DNA of 64,000 bases from Betaproteobacteria bacterium HGW-Betaproteobacteria-22 (GTDB lineage: Bacteria > Pseudomonadota > Gammaproteobacteria > Burkholderiales > Methylophilaceae): positions 1 through 64,000 of the forward strand of contig PHCJ01000001.1 of assembly GCA_002842285.1 (NCBI GenBank), read 5' to 3'. The first letter of the stretch is position 1, and every line of letters starts with the position of its first letter. Position numbers and translations under genes: made by a program. Of this stretch, positions 35,619 through 44,943 are shown piece after piece. Below the pieces are notes generated by a model that worked only from the letters and a program-made list of their open reading frames with translations, was not told the origin of the DNA and made no database searches.

Positions 35619-36545
35619 TTAAGCAACCTTCTTATCTTTTTCTAGCTTGGCCAACACTTCATCTGCCCATTCTTTCGGTGCCATCGGGAATCCTAGCCTA
35701 GCGCGGCTGTCCAGATAGCTGGCAGCGACTGAACGCGCCAGATTGCGGATGCGGCCAATGTAGCCGGCGCGCTCAGTCACCGAGATTGCACCGCGTGCAT
35801 CCAGCAGGTTGAATGTATGGGCAGCTTTCAGCACTTGCTCGTAAGCCGGCAATGCCAGCTGGTTTTCCATCAGATGTTTGGCTTGTTTTTCATGCGCGTT
35901 GAATGCGGTGAACAGGAACTCTGCATCTGAATGTTCAAAGTTATAAGCACTCTGCTCCTGCTCGTTTTGCAGATACACGTCAGCGTAGCTTAAGCCCTCT
36001 GTCCAAGTCAGGTTGTATACGTTATCCACCCCTTGCAGGTACATGGCCAGACGTTCCAAACCGTAGGTGATCTCACCGGTGATTGGTCGGCAGTCGATGC
36101 CGCCAACCTGCTGGAAATAGGTGAACTGTGTCACTTCCATGCCGTTCAGCCATACCTCCCAGCCTAATCCCCATGCCCCCAATGTCGGGTTTTCCCAGTC
36201 GTCTTCTACAAAACGGATGTCGTTCTTTTTTAAGTCAAAACCAAGCGCTTCGAGTGAACCTAAATACAATTCCAGAATATCTGCCGGGGCGGGTTTGAGT
36301 ACTACCTGAAATTGATAGTAATGCTGCAGGCGATTCGGATTTTCACCATAGCGGCCATCTTTCGGGCGGCGACTAGGCTGTACGTAAGCCGCTTTCCATG
36401 GCTCCGGGCCGAGTGAGCGTAAAAACGTCGCTGTGTGTGAAGTGCCCGCGCCGACTTCCATGTCGTAAGGTTGCAGTAACGCACAGCCTTTGTCGCTCCA
36501 GTATTTTTGCAGGGTGAGAATGATCTCTTGAAATGTCAAAGCCAT
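35619..36545 (-). CDS. glyQ: Glycyl-tRNA synthetase alpha subunit
   Basis: 308 residues, the class II catalytic subunit. Signatures are [19 protein letters not shown], the [20 protein letters not shown] block, [19 protein letters not shown] and [20 protein letters not shown], plus [19 protein letters not shown]. Immediately upstream of glyS on the same strand. lnt lies 68 bases upstream and is probably part of the same long transcript. Confidence 0.97.
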   Translation of the reverse strand: MALTFQEIILTLQKYWSDKGCALLQPYDMEVGAGTSHTATFLRSLGPEPWKAAYVQPSRRPKDGRYGENPNRLQHYYQFQVVLKPAPADILELYLGSLEALGFDLKKNDIRFVEDDWENPTLGAWGLGWEVWLNGMEVTQFTYFQQVGGIDCRPITGEITYGLERLAMYLQGVDNVYNLTWTEGLSYADVYLQNEQEQSAYNFEHSDAEFLFTAFNAHEKQAKHLMENQLALPAYEQVLKAAHTFNLLDARGAISVTERAGYIGRIRNLARSVAASYLDSRARLGFPMAPKEWADEVLAKLEKDKKVA

Positions 36546-36613
36546 GATATTGGTTAAATTACTGTTGATTTAAATGGGCGAAGATGCGAATTTTACTTTG
36601 TTTTCCACGCAAG

Positions 36614-38137
36614 TCATAGGCTTTGTATGCGGACTGAAGGATTGCGCCGCCATAAAAAAATGATCAAACCAAAGCAGAATGTCACGATGGGCCAATTTCC
36701 CCATAAAATGTAAGGGGTCACGCCTTTGTATCCTTGTGCTGTTCCATTTAGCGTGGTCTGCATAAAATGCGGCGCATGCGCAATGATCTCGCCTTGGTTG
36801 CTGATAATCGCGGTGGCCCCGGTATTGGTTGCGCGCAGTATCATGCGGCCTGTTTCCATCGCGCGTGCCTGCGAAAATTGCATATGCTGGTCGGCCGCAA
36901 AAGAGTTGCCATACCATGCATCGTTGCTGACATTCACTAGCAGTGTCGCAGCAGGCAGTTGGCGGATAATTTCTTCGCCGAACACATCTTCGTAACAGAT
37001 GTTGATGGCGACTTTCTCACCTGCAACCTGCATGGGGGATTGATATTTGTGGCCACGTGACAGGTCGCTTAAAGGCATGTTGAGCCAGTCGCGATATATC
37101 CAGCCAAAGATCGCTTTGAATGGAATAAATTCTCCAAAAGGTACCAGATGAGATTTGCGGTATGCTGAATTCTGGCTGACCCCAATATTGAGCACGCTAT
37201 TAAAGTATTCACCTTGCTCACGCTCAACCATGCCTATCAGAATGTCACTTTCATGATGGGCAGCATGCTGCTGTAAGCGTGATCTGATTTCGCCGGGAAG
37301 TTCACTTGCAATAACAGGCAATGCCGTTTCAGGCAGGATAATCAGCTTTGCCTTACTTTGCTCGGCCATGCGTGTGTAGTCCAGGATGGTCTGCATGGCG
37401 GTATCAGGGTCCCATTTGATGTCTTGCGCAATGTTTCCCTGTAACAGGCTCACGGCAATTGGCTCGCCGGTGGCTGTCGTCCAGTTGATTTGTTTTAATA
37501 GAGCACCGGTAAATGCAATAGAGAGAATGCTGATGATAATAACGCGCCCTTTTAAGGCTCCGTGTTCTGTTGTTGCCGTAAACCAATAGGCAACAGAGCT
37601 TGCAATCCATACCGTGATAAATGAAACGCCATAAACGCCGATGAGCGGCATATAGCCCGCAATGGGACTGTTGGGCACTTGGCTGTATCCCATGCTCAGC
37701 CAGGGAAATCCTGTGAAAATCCAGCTTCTGGTCCAGTCAGATAAGGACCAGGCAAGCGGAATGGCAATTAACATGATTTTTTTATTGTTTCCTGCCAGCT
37801 TTTTACTGAATGCGCCGATGGCTGCAATAAACAGCGCCATCAATGCAACTAGCAGGAATGTGCAAAAGCCGGCCATGACACCGGGCATGCCGCCAAAATC
37901 ATGCAGGCTGATATAAATCCAGTAAATACCTGCCCCAAACAAGCCTAGACCATAGATGAATCCCGCAGCTGCGGCTTCCCCAGGAGTCTGACTCCGTTGC
38001 CAGAAATAGCACAGGCCAGCAACAGAAAGCATGCTGAGCAGGTGTAAATAAAACGGCGCAAATCCCAGTACGCAACATGCGCCAAGGGTAAACAGGCAGA
38101 TAAAGCGGAGCGGTTTGTGCTGAATAAATGATGTCAT
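36614..38137 (-). CDS. lnt: Apolipoprotein N-acyltransferase
   Basis: 507 residues. Six or more N-terminal membrane spans precede a nitrilase-like periplasmic domain: the catalytic Glu in LIILPETALP, Lys in YRKSHLVPFGEFIPFK, and Cys in VAINICYEDVFGEE. It attaches the third acyl chain to outer-membrane lipoproteins. In many Proteobacteria lnt directly follows corC; here it is separated by mscL and a small secreted protein. GlyQ and glyS follow. Confidence 0.97.
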   Translation of the reverse strand: MTSFIQHKPLRFICLFTLGACCVLGFAPFYLHLLSMLSVAGLCYFWQRSQTPGEAAAAGFIYGLGLFGAGIYWIYISLHDFGGMPGVMAGFCTFLLVALMALFIAAIGAFSKKLAGNNKKIMLIAIPLAWSLSDWTRSWIFTGFPWLSMGYSQVPNSPIAGYMPLIGVYGVSFITVWIASSVAYWFTATTEHGALKGRVIIISILSIAFTGALLKQINWTTATGEPIAVSLLQGNIAQDIKWDPDTAMQTILDYTRMAEQSKAKLIILPETALPVIASELPGEIRSRLQQHAAHHESDILIGMVEREQGEYFNSVLNIGVSQNSAYRKSHLVPFGEFIPFKAIFGWIYRDWLNMPLSDLSRGHKYQSPMQVAGEKVAINICYEDVFGEEIIRQLPAATLLVNVSNDAWYGNSFAADQHMQFSQARAMETGRMILRATNTGATAIISNQGEIIAHAPHFMQTTLNGTAQGYKGVTPYILWGNWPIVTFCFGLIIFLWRRNPSVRIQSL

Positions 38138-38300
38138 GAGCGGAATTGTAGCTTGATAGTCCGCCGAATAACAAAAATTTACATATTTAGCTCACCAAAT
38201 TAACTGTAAGAGATTGACACTGCAGGTTGATAACGCCAATATCTAGCTTGCTGACTTCGTAATTAAAGTTGGTGTTAATGTTCACTATGGGAGAAAGTGC

Positions 38301-38723
38301 ATGAGTATTGCTTCAGAATTTAAAGAGTTTGCCCTTAAAGGCAATGTGATGGATTTGGCTGTAGGTGTAATTATCGGTGCGGCATTCGGCAAAATTGTTG
38401 ATTCTTTAGTAAAAGATATCATCATGCCGGTGATTGGCAAAATTATTGGCAGCGTGGATTTCAGCAACCTGTTTATCGCACTGGCCGAAGTGCCTGAAGG
38501 TAATGCCGGCACGTATACCGCCCTAAAAGAGGCCGGTGTGCCGATGCTTGCATATGGTAACTTTTTAACGATTTCAATTAACTTTGTGATATTGGCATTT
38601 GTGATTTTTATGTTGGTCAAGCAAATGAATCGCCTAAAAAGAGCGGAGCCTGCGCCTGCGCCCGCACCTACACCTGAAGACGTAGTGCTGCTGCGTGAGA
38701 TTAGAGATGCACTAAAGAAATAA
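38301..38723 (+). CDS. mscL: Large-conductance mechanosensitive channel MscL
   Basis: 140 residues. [20 protein letters not shown] and [20 protein letters not shown] are the N-terminal helix and first span; [20 protein letters not shown] is the second, followed by a Pro/Ala linker and the C-terminal helix bundle [16 protein letters not shown]. It opens near lytic tension to save cells from osmotic downshock. Alone on the plus strand, with a strong terminator after it. Confidence 0.97.
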   Translation: MSIASEFKEFALKGNVMDLAVGVIIGAAFGKIVDSLVKDIIMPVIGKIIGSVDFSNLFIALAEVPEGNAGTYTALKEAGVPMLAYGNFLTISINFVILAFVIFMLVKQMNRLKRAEPAPAPAPTPEDVVLLREIRDALKK

Positions 38724-38737
38724 CAGGAAGTAAATAA

Positions 38738-38780
38738 CATAAACACACAAAAGGGCGATTAGTTCTTTTGTGTGTTTATG
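38738..38780 (+). terminator. Rho-independent terminator of mscL
   Basis: Very stable 16-base stem CATAAACACACAAAAG (38738-38753) / CTTTTGTGTGTTTATG (38765-38780) with an 11-base loop, 15 bases past the mscL stop. It lies between the mscL end and the convergent gene at 38815 and could serve both. Confidence 0.85.
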
Positions 38781-38814
38781 TGAGTCATGTTTTTGCGTGA
38801 GTTAGGGGGGCTGG

Positions 38815-39201
38815 TTATTGAGCAGGAATGGTGTATTCCTGAACGGGCATTTCGGTCTCGGTGCCGTCATTGTTAAGAAAGGCAACCATTACCACCTTGT
38901 CATCAATAAAATCCAGCTCAGTCGTTGGGTAATAAGTGCCGTCTTCAGTGGTATTGATAAAGTGATATAGCCAGATGGAGGCTACAATTTTATTGGATCC
39001 CTTGATTTTCACGTCATCCGCTTTTGCAGGCTCACCAAACTGGCTGATAATATCGGCCTTACTGAACTGGTTGATCGACTTCACAAAAGCCTGCTCAGTG
39101 ACAGGAATCAACTTGTCGGCTTGCTCTGCCTCGTTTGCAAAAGCGGGCTGGATAAAGAAGGTTTGCATAACCATAAAGCATGTTGAAATTAAATATCTCA
39201 T
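38815..39201 (-). CDS. Small secreted protein of unknown family
   Basis: About 128 residues. GGAG 6 bases before ATG 39199-39201 marks the start; the open frame begins 9 codons earlier. A signal peptide MRYLISTCFMVMQTFFIQPA (cleaved near AFA-NEA) precedes a soluble domain with FVKSINQFSKADIISQFGEP, IWLYHFINT, TELDFIDDKVVMVAFLNNDG. The pattern resembles short SmpA/OmlA-like lipoprotein folds (D-I-x-x-x-F-G-x-P followed by strands), but there is no lipobox, so this is only a suggestion. Confidence 0.7.
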   Translation of the reverse strand: MRYLISTCFMVMQTFFIQPAFANEAEQADKLIPVTEQAFVKSINQFSKADIISQFGEPAKADDVKIKGSNKIVASIWLYHFINTTEDGTYYPTTELDFIDDKVVMVAFLNNDGTETEMPVQEYTIPAQ

Positions 39202-39285
39202 AGGGTGCTCCAATGCAGAGTGAATCAAATTTTGGAAAATGACGCAAATAGTTACTCTATGAAACGAAAAAAAGAGTTTAGTTCC

Positions 39286-40131
39286 TCACTCAGCGCTTTC
39301 TTCAGCTATAGGTTTGAGCTTTTTCACCATCATGCTATGCAGGCGTCGGCTGTCAGCCCGCAGCACTTTAACTTGCAAGCCATCAAAGGCGACTTCTTCG
39401 TTGCGCTTTGGCAATCGGCCAAACTGGCTCACCACTAGACCGCCAATCGTTGAAAACTCTTCATCACTTAATGTTGTGCCCAGGATTTCATTAAAATCCG
39501 CAATCTCGGTCAATGCTTTGACACGATATTGACCGTCTGCGTTTTGAATGATGTTATCTTCGTCTTCATCGTAATCATACTCATCTTCAATATCGCCGAC
39601 GATCTGTTCCAGCACATCTTCAATGGTGACCATGCCGGCAACCCCGCCGTACTCATCAACAACAATGGCAATATGATTGCGGCTACTGCGAAATTCCTTC
39701 AGCAGCACATTTAACCGTTTAGATTCCGGGATAAAAATAGCGGGGCGTAACATATCCCGTATTTCAAAGTCCTCCCCCGCATAATAGCGCAACAGGTCTT
39801 TGGCCAATAAAATGCCGATCACATCGTTTTTATTGTCTTCTATCACGGGAAAACGTGAGTGGGCTGTTTCAATAACATGCGGGATAAATGCTTCAGGAGG
39901 GGTGGTGATGTCTATGACATCCATTTGTGAGCGCGGAATCATAATATCGCGCACTTGCATTTCGCTTACCTGTAATACGCCTTCTATCATGGCAAGCGAG
40001 TCTGCATCCATTAAATTATTTTCGTAGGCGCTGTGCAGCAGAGTTACCAGTTGCTCGCGGTCTTCAGGCTCACGTAGTAAAAAATGACTTAATCGTTCTA
40101 ATAAACTCGTTTTTTCCGACTCTGTGGCCAT
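39286..40131 (-). CDS. corC: CorC/HlyC-family CBS-domain protein
   Basis: 281 residues. Short N-terminal region, then two CBS domains (VRDIMIPRSQMDVIDI and VIGILLAKDLLRYY; IAIVVDEYGGVAGMVTIEDV then LEQIVGDIEDEYDYDEDEDN) and a C-terminal CorC_HlyC domain with FSTIGGLVVSQFGRLPKRNE. Linked to magnesium and cobalt efflux in enterics, though the exact role is unsettled. It follows ybeY by 12 bases in the miaB-phoH-(psiE)-ybeY-corC cluster. Confidence 0.95.
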   Translation of the reverse strand: MATESEKTSLLERLSHFLLREPEDREQLVTLLHSAYENNLMDADSLAMIEGVLQVSEMQVRDIMIPRSQMDVIDITTPPEAFIPHVIETAHSRFPVIEDNKNDVIGILLAKDLLRYYAGEDFEIRDMLRPAIFIPESKRLNVLLKEFRSSRNHIAIVVDEYGGVAGMVTIEDVLEQIVGDIEDEYDYDEDEDNIIQNADGQYRVKALTEIADFNEILGTTLSDEEFSTIGGLVVSQFGRLPKRNEEVAFDGLQVKVLRADSRRLHSMMVKKLKPIAEESAE

Positions 40132-40143
40132 GTAATTGGCATC

Positions 40144-40584
40144 CTATGTAATGAGATAAGGTGAAGGATACCCTAATTTTGTGATAATTGCAGTTTCTAT
40201 TGCTTCCATTAATTCAGCTTGCGCCTCGGATTCGTGGTCATAGCCGTGCAGATGCAAAATTCCGTGTACAGTCAAGTGTGCATAATGTGCAAAGATACCT
40301 TTGTGTTGCGCTTTAGCCTCTTTTTCAACAACAGGCGCGCAGATGATTATGTCGCCCATTAAATGCGGCTCTTCAGTGAGCGTAAATGTCAGCACATTGG
40401 TTGCGTAATCTTTGCCGCGGTAAGTTTTATTCAGTTCACGTCCCTCGGCTTCATCCACGATGCGAATGGTGACTTCGGTATCTACGCGCAACGCAGCCTT
40501 GGCCCAATGACGGAACATGTGCGCGGCGGGGATATCTGCCTGTGCAGAGGCAAACTGAATGAAGGCGTGTAATTTAGGCATCAT
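40144..40584 (-). CDS. ybeY: Endoribonuclease YbeY
   Basis: 146 residues. The zinc site [20 protein letters not shown] (HxxxHxxGYDH) and the preceding [19 protein letters not shown] and [16 protein letters not shown] are YbeY hallmarks. It takes part in 16S rRNA 3'-end maturation and 70S quality control. Two ATG codons start the frame (40584 and 40581). Lies between psiE and corC. Confidence 0.96.
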   Translation of the reverse strand: MMPKLHAFIQFASAQADIPAAHMFRHWAKAALRVDTEVTIRIVDEAEGRELNKTYRGKDYATNVLTFTLTEEPHLMGDIIICAPVVEKEAKAQHKGIFAHYAHLTVHGILHLHGYDHESEAQAELMEAIETAIITKLGYPSPYLIT

Positions 40585-40601
40585 GTTAATCCGGGTGCTT
40601 T

Positions 40602-41021
40602 TTACTCATTTTTTGATTGCAAATCAGTGCTATCGGCATATGGAAAACGCACATGTCCGTAGCGCACAATCAGGATAGCCAGCGCAATAAGCAGGATGGA
40701 TCCGGACAGTGCAAACATCGTTTCAGCACTGAGTTCATGGATATCCAGCACCAGAAAGCGCGCCAAAGCAATAATCGCAAGATAAAGCGGGTAACGCACA
40801 GGCAAACTACCCGTGTTAAGATAGTGATTGAGCATGGACATGACTTCAAGATACAAGAACAGCAGCAGGATATCGGCTACGGCAATAGCTTTCACCTGCC
40901 AAATATGTGCAATCGCCTGATAAACCGCAAGAATAGTTGCGATCCCGATCACGATAAGCACGACCTGCTCCACTGAGCCGAGCATACGCTGCATTGCTTT
41001 ACTGAATCTGTTAGGTGTCAT
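40602..41021 (-). CDS. PsiE-family membrane protein
   Basis: About 139 residues from ATG 41019-41021, which has GGGGG 5 bases upstream; the open frame reaches 41117 without a ribosome-binding site. Four hydrophobic spans: [60 protein letters not shown] and [20 protein letters not shown]. This is the phosphate-starvation-inducible PsiE (DUF) fold, function unknown. It interrupts the usual phoH-ybeY adjacency. Confidence 0.85.
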   Translation of the reverse strand: MTPNRFSKAMQRMLGSVEQVVLIVIGIATILAVYQAIAHIWQVKAIAVADILLLFLYLEVMSMLNHYLNTGSLPVRYPLYLAIIALARFLVLDIHELSAETMFALSGSILLIALAILIVRYGHVRFPYADSTDLQSKNE

Positions 41022-41132
41022 GATTACCCCCGAATAATAACGTGCTGACTTGCGGATTTGTCTGCTGCTCTGTTGATATCCTGCTGTGATTGTGCTGTAA
41101 AAGCAAGCATAATTCAATGCGCCAGCATGGTT

Positions 41133-42080
41133 CTACTCTTTATTTTTCTGCTCGTATTCTTCGTAAGCGTTGACGATTTTCTGCACCAGCGGGTGGCGTA
41201 CAACATCGCCTGATAAGAAATGCGTCATGGCGATGCCTTTGATATCTTTCAGCACCTTCTGTGCTTCAACCAAGCCGCTTTTCTGATGGCGCTGCAGGTC
41301 GATCTGGGTGACGTCGCCGGTAATAACCGCTTTTGTGCCAAAGCCTATGCGCGTTAAAAACATCTTCATTTGTTCCGGTGTGGTGTTTTGCGCTTCATCC
41401 AGAATTATAAAGCTTTGGTTGAGAGTACGTCCGCGCATATAGGCGAGCGGTGCGACTTCGATCGCACCGCGCTCGAACATCTTGTTCACCGTGTCGTAGC
41501 CGCCCAGGTCATACAGTGCATCATATAAAGGGCGTAAATAAGGGTCAACTTTCTGGTTCAGGTCGCCCGGCAAAAACCCCAGGCGTTCGCCAGCCTCAAC
41601 GGCAGGTCGCACCAGTACGATACGTTTGACGCGGTCGCGCGACATGGCATCTACAGCGCTGGCAACAGCGAGATAAGTTTTGCCCGTACCCGCAGGGCCA
41701 ATGCCGAAGGTAATATCATGATCCTGAATCTGCTGTAAATAAGCAACCTGACGCGGCGTACGGCCATGCAAATCACCACGGCGCGTCATAAGCACAGGCA
41801 TAGCGGTAGTGGTTACATCTTCCGGCTTAAGTTTGTCAATCTCAACCAGGCCTAATTGAATGTCTTCAAGCTCGATGGGTTTTTTAGCACGTATGTAAAA
41901 ATTTTCTATCAATTGCGTGGCCAGACGCGTGTTCTCGAGTTTTCCGCTCACGTTGAATGTGCTGCCGCGACGGTTGACATTGACCTCAAGCGCAGTTTCA
42001 ATCTGTTTGATATTTTCATCCAGCGGACCGCAAAGATTCGCCAGTCTTGCGTTATCTTCAGGAGTTAAAGTAATTTCCAT
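41133..42080 (-). CDS. phoH: PhoH-family ATPase (YbeZ)
   Basis: 315 residues. Walker A GPAGTGKT in FGIGPAGTGKTYLAVASAVD and Walker B FIILDEAQNTTPEQMKMFLT define the PhoH domain, with VLVRPAVEAGERLGFLPGDL and an N-terminal KH/R3H-like region. YbeZ binds YbeY and is implicated in RNA metabolism and ribosome maturation. It starts 2 bases after the miaB stop. Confidence 0.95.
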   Translation of the reverse strand: MEITLTPEDNARLANLCGPLDENIKQIETALEVNVNRRGSTFNVSGKLENTRLATQLIENFYIRAKKPIELEDIQLGLVEIDKLKPEDVTTTAMPVLMTRRGDLHGRTPRQVAYLQQIQDHDITFGIGPAGTGKTYLAVASAVDAMSRDRVKRIVLVRPAVEAGERLGFLPGDLNQKVDPYLRPLYDALYDLGGYDTVNKMFERGAIEVAPLAYMRGRTLNQSFIILDEAQNTTPEQMKMFLTRIGFGTKAVITGDVTQIDLQRHQKSGLVEAQKVLKDIKGIAMTHFLSGDVVRHPLVQKIVNAYEEYEQKNKE

Positions 42081-42081
42081 A

Positions 42082-43410
42082 TTAAATAATCTCGCCTTTC
42101 AGCCGACGTGGGTTTGACACATCAGTGATTTTTACATGAATAAATTGGTGAATCAGGCTATCATCGCCGGCAATGTCTACCACCCGGTTGTTGTCAGTTT
42201 TGCCCGCCAGCAGGCTTGCGTCTTTCCATGATTTTCCTTCGACCAGCACGCGTTGTATCGTGCCTAGCATAGCTTCAGAAATCGTTTTGGCCTGGGTTTC
42301 GTTAATGGCTTGCAGTTTGTTTAATCTGGCTAATTTGACGTTTTCCGGCGTGTCATCTTTTAAGAAGGCGGCAGGCGTGCCAGGCCGCGGGCTATACAAA
42401 AAACTGAAGCTGGCATCAAAACCTATGTCCTGCATGAGCTTAACTGTCGCTTCAAAATCGGCATCTGTTTCACCAGGGAACCCGATAATAAAGTCGGAGG
42501 TGAAAGTGAGTTGCGGGTTTGCTATGCGGAGTTTGCGAATAATCGATTTAAACTGCAGTCCTGTGTAGTTACGTTTCATGGCCATCAGAATGCGATCACT
42601 GCCGGCCTGGACGGGTAAATGCAATTGTGCCGCGAGTTTGGGGATGCTGGCAAAGCAGTTAATCAGCCTGTCACTCATTTCATTGGGGTGACTGGTGGTA
42701 AAGCGGATACGCTCGATTTGCGGGATTTCTGCAATCGTTTCAATCAGCATGGCCAGGTCCGCCTCAACGCCATCATATTGAGTGCGATAGGCGTTGACAT
42801 TTTGTCCAAGCAGGGTAATTTCCTTGACACCTTGTTCCGCAAGCTGAACCGCCTCAGTCAATATGTCTGCAAATGAGCGGGACACTTCCTCGCCACGCGT
42901 ATAGGGCACGACGCAGAAGCTGCAATATTTACTGCAGCCCTCCATAATGCTCAAGAAAGCGCTGGCGCCTTCTATGCGCGGTGGGGGCAGATGGTCAAAT
43001 TTTTCAACTTCAGGAAAACTGATATCCACTTGTGAGGTGTGGCTGGTTTGGCGCTCTTTAATCATGTCAGGCAGACGGTGCAAAGTTTGCGGGCCAAACA
43101 CAACATCCACATACGGTGCACGCTTGATGATGTTCTCACCCTCTTGCGAAGCAACACAACCGCCAACCCCGATAATCAATTGTGGGTTTTTTTCTTTAAG
43201 AGGAATAAATCGACCTAAATGACTAAATACCTTGTCTTCCGCCTTTTCGCGCACGGAGCACGTATTTAACAAAATCACATCTGCATCTTCTGGTGTTTGT
43301 GTTTCTACCATGCCCTCAGAGGACGATAACATGTCTGCCATGCGCGATGAATCATATTCGTTCATTTGGCAGCCAAAGGTTTTAATAAAAACTTTTTTAG
43401 GTTTGTTCAA
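42082..43410 (-). CDS. miaB: tRNA 2-methylthio-N6-isopentenyladenosine-37 synthase MiaB
   Basis: 442 residues. The N-terminal UPF0004 domain with [20 protein letters not shown] holds one iron-sulfur cluster; the radical-SAM motif is [18 protein letters not shown] (CxxxCxxC); a C-terminal TRAM domain ends the protein. It adds a methylthio group to i6A37 of tRNAs reading UNN codons. First gene of the miaB-phoH-psiE-ybeY-corC cluster, divergent from cysG. Confidence 0.98.
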   Translation of the reverse strand: MNKPKKVFIKTFGCQMNEYDSSRMADMLSSSEGMVETQTPEDADVILLNTCSVREKAEDKVFSHLGRFIPLKEKNPQLIIGVGGCVASQEGENIIKRAPYVDVVFGPQTLHRLPDMIKERQTSHTSQVDISFPEVEKFDHLPPPRIEGASAFLSIMEGCSKYCSFCVVPYTRGEEVSRSFADILTEAVQLAEQGVKEITLLGQNVNAYRTQYDGVEADLAMLIETIAEIPQIERIRFTTSHPNEMSDRLINCFASIPKLAAQLHLPVQAGSDRILMAMKRNYTGLQFKSIIRKLRIANPQLTFTSDFIIGFPGETDADFEATVKLMQDIGFDASFSFLYSPRPGTPAAFLKDDTPENVKLARLNKLQAINETQAKTISEAMLGTIQRVLVEGKSWKDASLLAGKTDNNRVVDIAGDDSLIHQFIHVKITDVSNPRRLKGEII

Positions 43411-43532
43411 GGTGTATCGCCAACGTGTGTGTTATGTCAGCGCTAATTTTAACGCATTTGTGCGGGCGTCTCACACCAAAGATGTCTTACAGAGGGTAAA
43501 ATGCATCCATTTCCTATTCACTGGTGCTTATC

Positions 43533-44933
43533 ATGCAAGCATTACCCATTTTTTACAATATTGCAAAGCGACGATGCGTGGTGGTTGGCGGTGGGGATGT
43601 AGCTGCACGCAAGGTAAGCATGTTACTTAAAGCCAATGCTGTAGTGACTGTTGTTTCCCCAGCGTTTCACCATGACCTGGAGACGCTGGCAAGCGCTGAA
43701 AAAATTCAGCTCGTCCGTGCAACGTATGATGCCGCTCAGTTAAGTGGCGCATGTCTGGTGATAGCGGCAACCGATGACCAACTCGTCAATGTAGCCGTAT
43801 CTAATGATGCCATGCAAATAAATATTCCGGTGAATGTGGTAGATGCGCCTGAATTATGCACGTTCACAATGGGCTCTATCGTTGATCGCAGCCCGGTGGT
43901 AATCGCAGTGTCGAGCGAGGGCAATGCGCCAGTGCTGGCACGTTACATCCGCACCAAGATCGAAACCATGCTGCCTGCGGGTTACGGCAGAATTGCAGCG
44001 ATAGCAGGCGAGTTTAGAGAAAAAGTCAAAGCCAGGTTTGCGACCACGCAGCAACGTCGCAGATTTTGGGAGGATGTACTGCAAGGCCCCGTGGTGGAAA
44101 GAGTGTTGTCAGGGCAGGAGCAGTCTGCACGTGAATTGCTGGCAAGCATGATTGACGGTGCGACACCCTTGACTAAGCAGGGTGAGGTGTTTCTGGTTGG
44201 AGGCGGACCGGGGGACCCGGACCTGCTGACTTTCAGGGCGCTACGCTTGATGCAGCAGTGCGATGTATGTGTGTATGATAAATTAGTGAGTCCTGAAGTG
44301 ATGGCGTTGGTGCGTCGTGATGCGGAGTTGATTTATGTAGGTAAAGCGCGCGATCAGCACACGATGCCACAAGAAGAAATTAACGCACTGCTCGCGAATC
44401 TGGCTTTGGCCGGTAAGCGCGTGCTACGGCTCAAGGGCGGCGACCCATTTATCTTTGGCCGTGGTGGGGAGGAAATAGAAACCCTTATGCAGCATGGCGT
44501 GCCTTTTCAAGTAGTGCCGGGTATTACCGCCGCGAATGGTGTTTCCAGCTATGCAGGCATCCCGCTCACGCATCGTGACTATGCGCAAGCCTGTTTGTTT
44601 ATTACTGGGCATCTCAGAGATGGCACACTTGATTTAGACTGGGCATCCATGGCGCGCCCCAAACAGACGGTTGTGATTTATATGGGACTGATTGGACTGG
44701 CGCAAATATGTGAACAACTTATTCAACATGGCGCTCCTGCCAGCCTACCCGTGGCTGTTGTGCAACAGGGCACAACGCAAAGACAAAAAGTGGTTACGGC
44801 AACCCTGGCTGACTTGGCGGAAAAAGTAAGCCAGGCCGGATTGAAGCCACCCTGCCTGACCATTATTGGCGAAGTGGTACGTTTGCGTGAGAAGCTGGCC
44901 TGGTTTGAGCCCAGCCTTACTGATGAAACTTAG
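43533..44933 (+). CDS. cysG: Siroheme synthase (trifunctional)
   Basis: About 466 residues from ATG 43533 (MQALPIFYNI); a GTG three codons earlier is in frame. The N-terminal domain (CVVVGGGDVAARKV, then VVDAPELCTFTMGSIVDRSP) does precorrin-2 dehydrogenation and iron insertion; the C-terminal SUMT domain (VFLVGGGPGDPDLLTFRALR, VYDKLVSPE, RLKGGDPFIFGRGGEE, VVPGITAANGVSSYAGIPLT) methylates uroporphyrinogen III. The product is siroheme for sulfite and nitrite reductases. It converges on the histidine kinase gene with only 10 bases between. Confidence 0.97.
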   Translation: MQALPIFYNIAKRRCVVVGGGDVAARKVSMLLKANAVVTVVSPAFHHDLETLASAEKIQLVRATYDAAQLSGACLVIAATDDQLVNVAVSNDAMQINIPVNVVDAPELCTFTMGSIVDRSPVVIAVSSEGNAPVLARYIRTKIETMLPAGYGRIAAIAGEFREKVKARFATTQQRRRFWEDVLQGPVVERVLSGQEQSARELLASMIDGATPLTKQGEVFLVGGGPGDPDLLTFRALRLMQQCDVCVYDKLVSPEVMALVRRDAELIYVGKARDQHTMPQEEINALLANLALAGKRVLRLKGGDPFIFGRGGEEIETLMQHGVPFQVVPGITAANGVSSYAGIPLTHRDYAQACLFITGHLRDGTLDLDWASMARPKQTVVIYMGLIGLAQICEQLIQHGAPASLPVAVVQQGTTQRQKVVTATLADLAEKVSQAGLKPPCLTIIGEVVRLREKLAWFEPSLTDET

Positions 44934-44943
44934 CTGACGAGAC

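Noticed and set aside
36570-36917. 115-codon minus-strand frame within the lnt gene
   Set aside because: Same-strand alternate frame overlapping a certain lnt reading frame; no homology seen.
38285-38746. 153-codon minus-strand frame over mscL
   Set aside because: Antisense to mscL, whose protein is unambiguous; no independent signal.
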